A stretch of 46,536 bases of DNA from an uncultured Pseudomonadota bacterium. Its GTDB lineage: Bacteria > Pseudomonadota > Alphaproteobacteria > RF32 > CAG-239. Position numbers and translations under genes: made by a program. The notes under the pieces are model-generated. The model made no database searches. It was not told the origin of the DNA and saw only the letters and a list, made by a program, of their open reading frames with translations. Shown here one piece after another: positions 42,629 to 46,536 of the stretch (positions are counted from its first letter, which is position 1; the number at the start of each line of letters is the position of its first letter). The DNA lies in contig CASDYX010000003.1 in the NCBI GenBank assembly GCA_949286215.1, positions 1-46,536 on the forward strand, written 5' to 3'.

Positions 42629-43111
42629 ATGATACACACTTTACAAGACGGAGCCGAGTACTCCGATGAAACATTAAGACAATACTATGATATGAGAGAA
42701 GAGCAAGAAGCCAGAAAACAAAAAAGAAGAAAGTTTCTGAAAATCTTCCTGCTCTGTGCAGCAGTGATAGGCGTAATTAGTCTCATTGCCTATCAATGGG
42801 GCAATATTATGAGCACCATCATCCAGAACCAAGAAACCATTGCCAGCTACACCGTACTGGGAACATTTTTTTTAATCGTGTTCTTCACCGGTTATGTAAC
42901 AGGCAAGGCACAAAAGAAGCTAAAACAAAGAATAACGTTTCTTTTGTGTACAGTGATAGGCGGAATAATTGGTCTCATTGCCTATCATTGGAACTGTATT
43001 GTCGGAAACACGGAGGTTATTGCCAGCCTTATATTGCTGGCGGTAATGTGTTTCCTTGTATTCTATGCCGGATATACGAGAGGCATGGAAAAAAGGAAAC
43101 AAAAAAAATAA
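42629..43111 (+). CDS. Small membrane protein with internal duplication
   Basis: A 160-residue protein of unknown family. After a charged N-terminal tail (residues 1-36) come two homologous two-helix modules, about 37-99 and 100-160. Parallel landmarks: VIGVISLIAYQWG against VIGGIIGLIAYHWN, ETIASYTVLGTFFLIVFFTGY against EVIASLILLAVMCFLVFYAGY, and Lys-rich ends in both. The duplication is visible in the DNA as well: 42762-42799 and 42951-42991 are near-identical except for a 3-base insertion. There is no Shine-Dalgarno motif. It has its own promoter and sits between two copies of one terminator, as if inserted as a unit. Confidence 0.75.
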   Translation: MIHTLQDGAEYSDETLRQYYDMREEQEARKQKRRKFLKIFLLCAAVIGVISLIAYQWGNIMSTIIQNQETIASYTVLGTFFLIVFFTGYVTGKAQKKLKQRITFLLCTVIGGIIGLIAYHWNCIVGNTEVIASLILLAVMCFLVFYAGYTRGMEKRKQKK

Positions 43112-43122
43112 TCTCTTTCACT

Positions 43123-43165
43123 AAACAAAAAACCTTCCCCTCATCGGGAAGGTTTTTTTATTGCC
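43123..43165 (+). terminator. Terminator after the duplicated membrane protein gene (copy 2)
   Basis: Same stem and loop as the tolB terminator (AAAACCTTCCC, CTCATC, GGGAAGGTTTT at 43129-43156), including flanking AAACAAAA and ATTGCC. Confidence 0.93.
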
Positions 43166-43206
43166 AATCAGGCGTTTCTTTGTTAGCCTGAAAAAAAGGA
43201 GTAAAG

Positions 43207-43842
43207 ATGAACAAAATCAAATATTGTATCTGGGACGTTGGCAATGTCATTTACCAATACAGCCTTGAGCCTCTTCACCAATGGTGCAAAACTCACACCC
43301 AAGACCAAACCCTTTTTGAGGCTAATAAAGGAAAATTTAATTACAATGACTATATGAAAGGCCTCGTACCTTTCGAGCAACTATGCCAACAGCTTTGCGA
43401 CTTTTATGGCATTTTGTATGATAAAAAATATTTCCCCGAAATCAATAAAGCCTTTCACCAAGGCATTATTGAATATTTCTCAGAAACCAGACAAGCACAA
43501 AATTTTCTCTCCTCTCAAGGAATTGAAAACTGCATTTTATCAAACGCCCTCCCCGTTTTGGGCGAAGATGAAAAAATCAATCAAATCATCAAACCCCAAC
43601 ATCGTTTTTGCTCTTTTGAGCTAGGGCTTCTAAAACCGGACCCCAAAATCTACCACACCGTAAAAGACAAATTAGATTGCGAATTTAATGAATTGATTTT
43701 TGTTGACGATAAAGCAAAAAACACCTCTGCCGCCGCAATGCTAGGCATCCATACCATCACCTATAAAAAAGAAAGTATCCTAAAAGATATAAAAAATATC
43801 CTCCCACCTTTTTCTCCTCACACTTTAGGCAAAGGCAGATAA
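43207..43842 (+). CDS. HAD-superfamily hydrolase, YihX-like
   Basis: A 211-residue phosphatase-type protein. HAD motifs: WDVGNV with nucleophile D10 and Gly in place of the second Asp, as in YihX-type FDLGNV; ILSNA (motif II); Lys in LLKPDPKIY (III); and FVDDKAKN (IV). A helical cap lies between motifs I and II. YihX-type enzymes act on sugar phosphates such as glucose 1-phosphate; the substrate here is unknown. AAAGGAG lies before the ATG. Confidence 0.85.
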   Translation: MNKIKYCIWDVGNVIYQYSLEPLHQWCKTHTQDQTLFEANKGKFNYNDYMKGLVPFEQLCQQLCDFYGILYDKKYFPEINKAFHQGIIEYFSETRQAQNFLSSQGIENCILSNALPVLGEDEKINQIIKPQHRFCSFELGLLKPDPKIYHTVKDKLDCEFNELIFVDDKAKNTSAAAMLGIHTITYKKESILKDIKNILPPFSPHTLGKGR

Positions 43843-43861
43843 ACACATTATAAAATTGCAA

Positions 43862-43895
43862 TAAAAAAAGCCCCAAATCCGAGGACTTAGGGGCT
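43862..43895 (-). terminator. Terminator after lepA
   Basis: AGCCCC (43869-43874) and GGGGCT (43890-43895) with a T run on the minus strand. Confidence 0.7.
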
Positions 43896-43916
43896 CCCTT
43901 TACTTTAGCCGAACCT

Positions 43917-45722
43917 TTATTGGTCGCCGATACGCAAGGCTTCAATAAACGCCGATTGCGGTACTTCAACCTTACCGAACTGACGCATACGTTGTTTACC
44001 TTTTTTCTGCTTATCCAAAAGCTTACGTTTACGGGTTACGTCACCACCATAACATTTTGCCGTCACGTCTTTACGCAAGGCCGAAATCGTCTCTCTGGCA
44101 ACGACACGTCCACCAATGGCTGCTTGGATTGGAATTTTGAACAAATGTCTCGGAATAAGGTCTTTAAGACGTTCACAAATTTGTCGCCCACGAGATTCGG
44201 CTTCGCTTCTGTGGCAAAGGAAAGCTAAGGCATCAACCGCTTCTTCATTAATCAAGATTTGAACCTTCACCAAATCAGATGCCTGATAACCGATAATCTC
44301 ATAGTCAAAGCTGGCATATCCGCTGGTAATAGATTTTAAGCGGTCATAAAAATCAAACACAATTTCATTCAAAGGAATTTTATAAACCACCATTGCCCGA
44401 TTGCCAACATAAGTTAAGTCTTCTTGCTCGCCTCTTCTTTCGGTGCAAAGTTTCAAAACCGAGCCCAAATATTCATCCGGCACCAAAATTGTGGCTTTAA
44501 CCCAAGGTTCTTCAATACTGGCAATAGTTGATGGGTCAGGCATATCAGCAGGATTATGGAGCGTAATTTGGTTACCGTTGCTCAAGTTGATTTTATAGGC
44601 AACTGAAGGTGCGGTTGTAATCAAATCCAAATCAAACTCTCGGCCCAAACGCTCTTGGATAATTTCCATATGCAACAGCCCTAAGAACCCGCAACGAAAA
44701 CCAAGCCCAAGTGCGGCAGAATTTTCATTTTGGTAATCAATACTAGCATCATTGAGTTTGAGCTTTGCCAAAGCATCTTTTAGGTTATCATATTGACTGC
44801 TATCCACCGGAAAGATAGAGCAGAACACGACAGGAATTGAAGGCTTAAAACCTTTCAACGGTTCCGCACAAGGCAGTTTATTATCAGTAATAGTATCACC
44901 GATGTGGCAATCGCTGACACTTTTAATGCTCGCGGTAATAAAACCGACTTCACCTGGGTAAAGTGCATCAACATCTTGCATTTTAGGGGTAAAGATACCA
45001 ACCTTATCAATCGAATAAACCGCATTATTAGACATCATTCGGATTTGTTGTTTTTTGCGAATAACGCCATCTTTAATCCGCACCAAAATGATAACACCCA
45101 AATAAGAGTCATACCAACTATCAATCAACAACGCCTTAAGAGGTTGAGTTTCATCACCTTGCGGAGCTGGCAGATAATTCACAATTCCTTCCAAAACATC
45201 TTCCACACCAAGACCGGTTTTACCCGATGCTTCCACCGCATGAGACGTATCCAAACCAATCACATCTTCAATTTGTTGTTTAACTTTTTCCGGGTCTGCA
45301 GAAGGCAAATCAACTTTATTTAAGACCGGCAAAATCTCATGATTATTATCAATCGCCATATAGACGTTAGCCAAAGTTTGCGCCTCAACGCCTTGGGTCG
45401 CATCCACCACTAAAACAGAACCCTCGCAAGACGAAAGCGAGCGAGACACCTCATAAGAAAAGTCAACGTGTCCCGGAGTATCAATCAAATTGAGCTGATA
45501 AGTCTTCCCGTCATGAGCCTTATAGTTCAGACGTACGGTTTGCGCTTTAATGGTAATACCGCGTTCGCGCTCAATATCCATCGAGTCGAGAACCTGTTCT
45601 TGCATTTCTCTTTTTTGCAAGCCGCCGCAAAATTCAATAATTCTGTCGGCCAGAGTTGACTTTCCGTGGTCAATATGAGCGATGATGGCAAAATTTCTGA
45701 TTAAATCCAAATTTGTTGTCAT
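43917..45722 (-). CDS. lepA: Elongation factor 4 (LepA)
   Basis: A 601-residue ribosome-dependent GTPase. G motifs: [13 protein letters not shown], the [10 protein letters not shown] switch, DTPGHVDF and [10 protein letters not shown]. The diagnostic LepA C-terminal domain carries [20 protein letters not shown]. The length is normal (about 600). It aids ribosome assembly or back-translocation under stress. It is a single gene, divergent from the GNAT gene. Confidence 0.98.
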   Translation of the reverse strand: MTTNLDLIRNFAIIAHIDHGKSTLADRIIEFCGGLQKREMQEQVLDSMDIERERGITIKAQTVRLNYKAHDGKTYQLNLIDTPGHVDFSYEVSRSLSSCEGSVLVVDATQGVEAQTLANVYMAIDNNHEILPVLNKVDLPSADPEKVKQQIEDVIGLDTSHAVEASGKTGLGVEDVLEGIVNYLPAPQGDETQPLKALLIDSWYDSYLGVIILVRIKDGVIRKKQQIRMMSNNAVYSIDKVGIFTPKMQDVDALYPGEVGFITASIKSVSDCHIGDTITDNKLPCAEPLKGFKPSIPVVFCSIFPVDSSQYDNLKDALAKLKLNDASIDYQNENSAALGLGFRCGFLGLLHMEIIQERLGREFDLDLITTAPSVAYKINLSNGNQITLHNPADMPDPSTIASIEEPWVKATILVPDEYLGSVLKLCTERRGEQEDLTYVGNRAMVVYKIPLNEIVFDFYDRLKSITSGYASFDYEIIGYQASDLVKVQILINEEAVDALAFLCHRSEAESRGRQICERLKDLIPRHLFKIPIQAAIGGRVVARETISALRKDVTAKCYGGDVTRKRKLLDKQKKGKQRMRQFGKVEVPQSAFIEALRIGDQ

Positions 45723-45854
45723 TATTCTTCTTAATCCGTCAAAAACATTACAATTACTACATAGATAGAGGATAATTTAATATTACGCAATATAATATTG
45801 ATTAAATCATAAAAAATGCATATACTAAAAACAGATAAACAGCGGGAGGTTGCC

Positions 45855-46292
45855 ATGAGAAAGATGATAGACATAGACTTTGGATCTTCACGTTATGACG
45901 AGTTGGTTGAACTCCGCTACAAGATATTGCTTGAACCGTTAGGCCTCAAATTTTTAGATCACTACCGCGCCAAAGAGGCCAATTATCTTCACATCGGCTG
46001 TATTGAAAACTTAGATGACAAGCTCATTGGTGGGTTAATCCTAGCCCCTGTCAATGATGAAGAAATTCGCTTAATGCAAGTCGCTGTTGATACCAAATAT
46101 CAAGGCGAAGGCATCGGTCGCGAATTGGTAAAATACGCCGAAAAACGCGCCAAAGAAGCCGGTTACAGTAAAATTATCATGCATGCCATGCTATCCGTAG
46201 TTCACTTTTATGAAAAAATGGGCTACCAACAAGCCGGCGACATTTTTGAAGAAAACGGCATAACTTTCGCCCGTATGGAAAAATCACTCTAA
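45855..46292 (+). CDS. GNAT-family N-acetyltransferase
   Basis: About 145 residues from the ATG at 45855, chosen because GGGAGG lies 5 bases upstream (the frame is open from 45816). The acetyl-CoA loop is MQVAVDTKYQGEGIGRELVKYAEKRAKEAG, split as VAVDTKYQGEGIGRELV and what follows; the C-terminal MLSVVHFYEKMGYQQAGD is typical of the ElaA/GNAT group. The substrate is unknown. Confidence 0.88.
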   Translation: MRKMIDIDFGSSRYDELVELRYKILLEPLGLKFLDHYRAKEANYLHIGCIENLDDKLIGGLILAPVNDEEIRLMQVAVDTKYQGEGIGRELVKYAEKRAKEAGYSKIIMHAMLSVVHFYEKMGYQQAGDIFEENGITFARMEKSL

Positions 46293-46318
46293 ACCTCATC
46301 GCTCTGTTTTGTCCATTT

Positions 46319-46358
46319 TGCGAAAATATATTTACATTTCGCATTTTTCTGCTATACT
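46319..46358 (+). promoter_or_regulatory. Overlapping terminator and promoter before the last gene
   Basis: TGCGAAA (46319-46325) and TTTCGCA (46337-46343) followed by TTTTT form a terminator for the GNAT gene. The same bases hold TTTACA (46331-46336), a 16-bp spacer and TATACT (46353-46358), a promoter for the gene at 46392. Confidence 0.55.
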
Positions 46359-46391
46359 TCAAGCAATAAATAACTTTATTGAAGAATGACT

Positions 46392-46536
46392 ATGGCAAAC
46401 AAGAGCCCTTCAAAGCAACAAATTTTCTCACAAGTAAAACAACTTTGCCTCAAAGGAAAGTTTAAGGACTCACGGTATTTGATATGCCAAGCATCAGGTT
46501 TGGAAATTAAAGAACCGATGCAAATTTCAAGAGACA
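46392..46536 (+). CDS. Start of an unidentified gene (cut by window end)
   Basis: An open frame of 48 codons from ATG 46392 to the window edge without a stop, beginning MANKSPSKQQIFSQV and rich in Lys and Gln, helical in character. A promoter-like sequence lies 34 bp upstream and GAAG just before the ATG. Too little is visible to assign a family. Confidence 0.55.
   Translation, partial: MANKSPSKQQIFSQVKQLCLKGKFKDSRYLICQASGLEIKEPMQISRD

Overview
The window is a chromosomal stretch of a low-GC, Gram-negative alphaproteobacterium. The signs are an F0 ATP synthase cluster carrying both b' and b subunits and no F1 genes, a DciA(DUF721)-DsbA pair, a YbjN-family gene, the mtaB-ftsY and acpP-fabF-mltG orders, and bS21. 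FliO/FliP imply a flagellum. Lgt, TolB, an AsmA protein, an outer-membrane barrel and an EptA-like enzyme imply two membranes. L-lactate dehydrogenase, phosphofructokinase and a full nucleoside-breakdown set suit a fermentative, probably host-associated lifestyle, but that is inference. No rRNA, tRNA, intact transposase or CRISPR array was seen.

Layout. 1-1240 is an odd G-poor, pyrimidine-rich, repeat-filled region without credible genes. 1250-5255 holds a promoter, a structured leader and a 1170-residue repetitive lipoprotein gene that is richer in G+C than its neighbours. 5418-6161 is an outer-membrane barrel gene with its own promoter and terminator. 6172-7202 is fliO-fliP on the minus strand. 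7281-8563 is dciA-dsbA, and 8587-11087 is atpI-atpB-atpE-atpF'-atpF. 11140-15932 holds pheA, queA, a membrane protein with a degenerate GGDEF domain, lgt and a YbjN-family gene. 15993-18656 is mltG, fabF and acpP on the minus strand. 19019-22586 holds a small Cys-rich exported protein, ldh, mtaB and ftsY. 22587-22960 is a gene-free segment ending in five consecutive hairpins that look like an IS200/IS605-type remnant or a structured RNA. 23018-30129 holds rpsU, a DUF465 gene, pfkA, galU and a giant AsmA-family gene.

30243-37240 is a nucleoside salvage region. cdd, punA, deoC and deoA are tightly coupled. An EptA-like transferase follows, then deoB and pgeF from their own promoter. Together these take cytidine, purine nucleosides and thymidine to bases and pentose phosphates, ending in acetaldehyde and glyceraldehyde 3-phosphate. 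37304-41015 holds djlA, a B12-binding radical SAM gene, an AmpD-type amidase and, on the other strand, ruvX. 41159-46536 holds tolB, a duplicated small membrane protein between two near-identical terminators, a HAD phosphatase, lepA, a GNAT acetyltransferase and the start of a gene that runs off the window.

The items most worth a second look are the five-hairpin array (22832-22946), the pyrimidine-rich region with its 16-bp palindromes (1-1240), the repetitive lipoprotein and its leader, the c-subunit with a degenerated glycine motif, and the duplicated membrane protein with its duplicated terminator. All identifications are by reading motifs and context; no database search was run.
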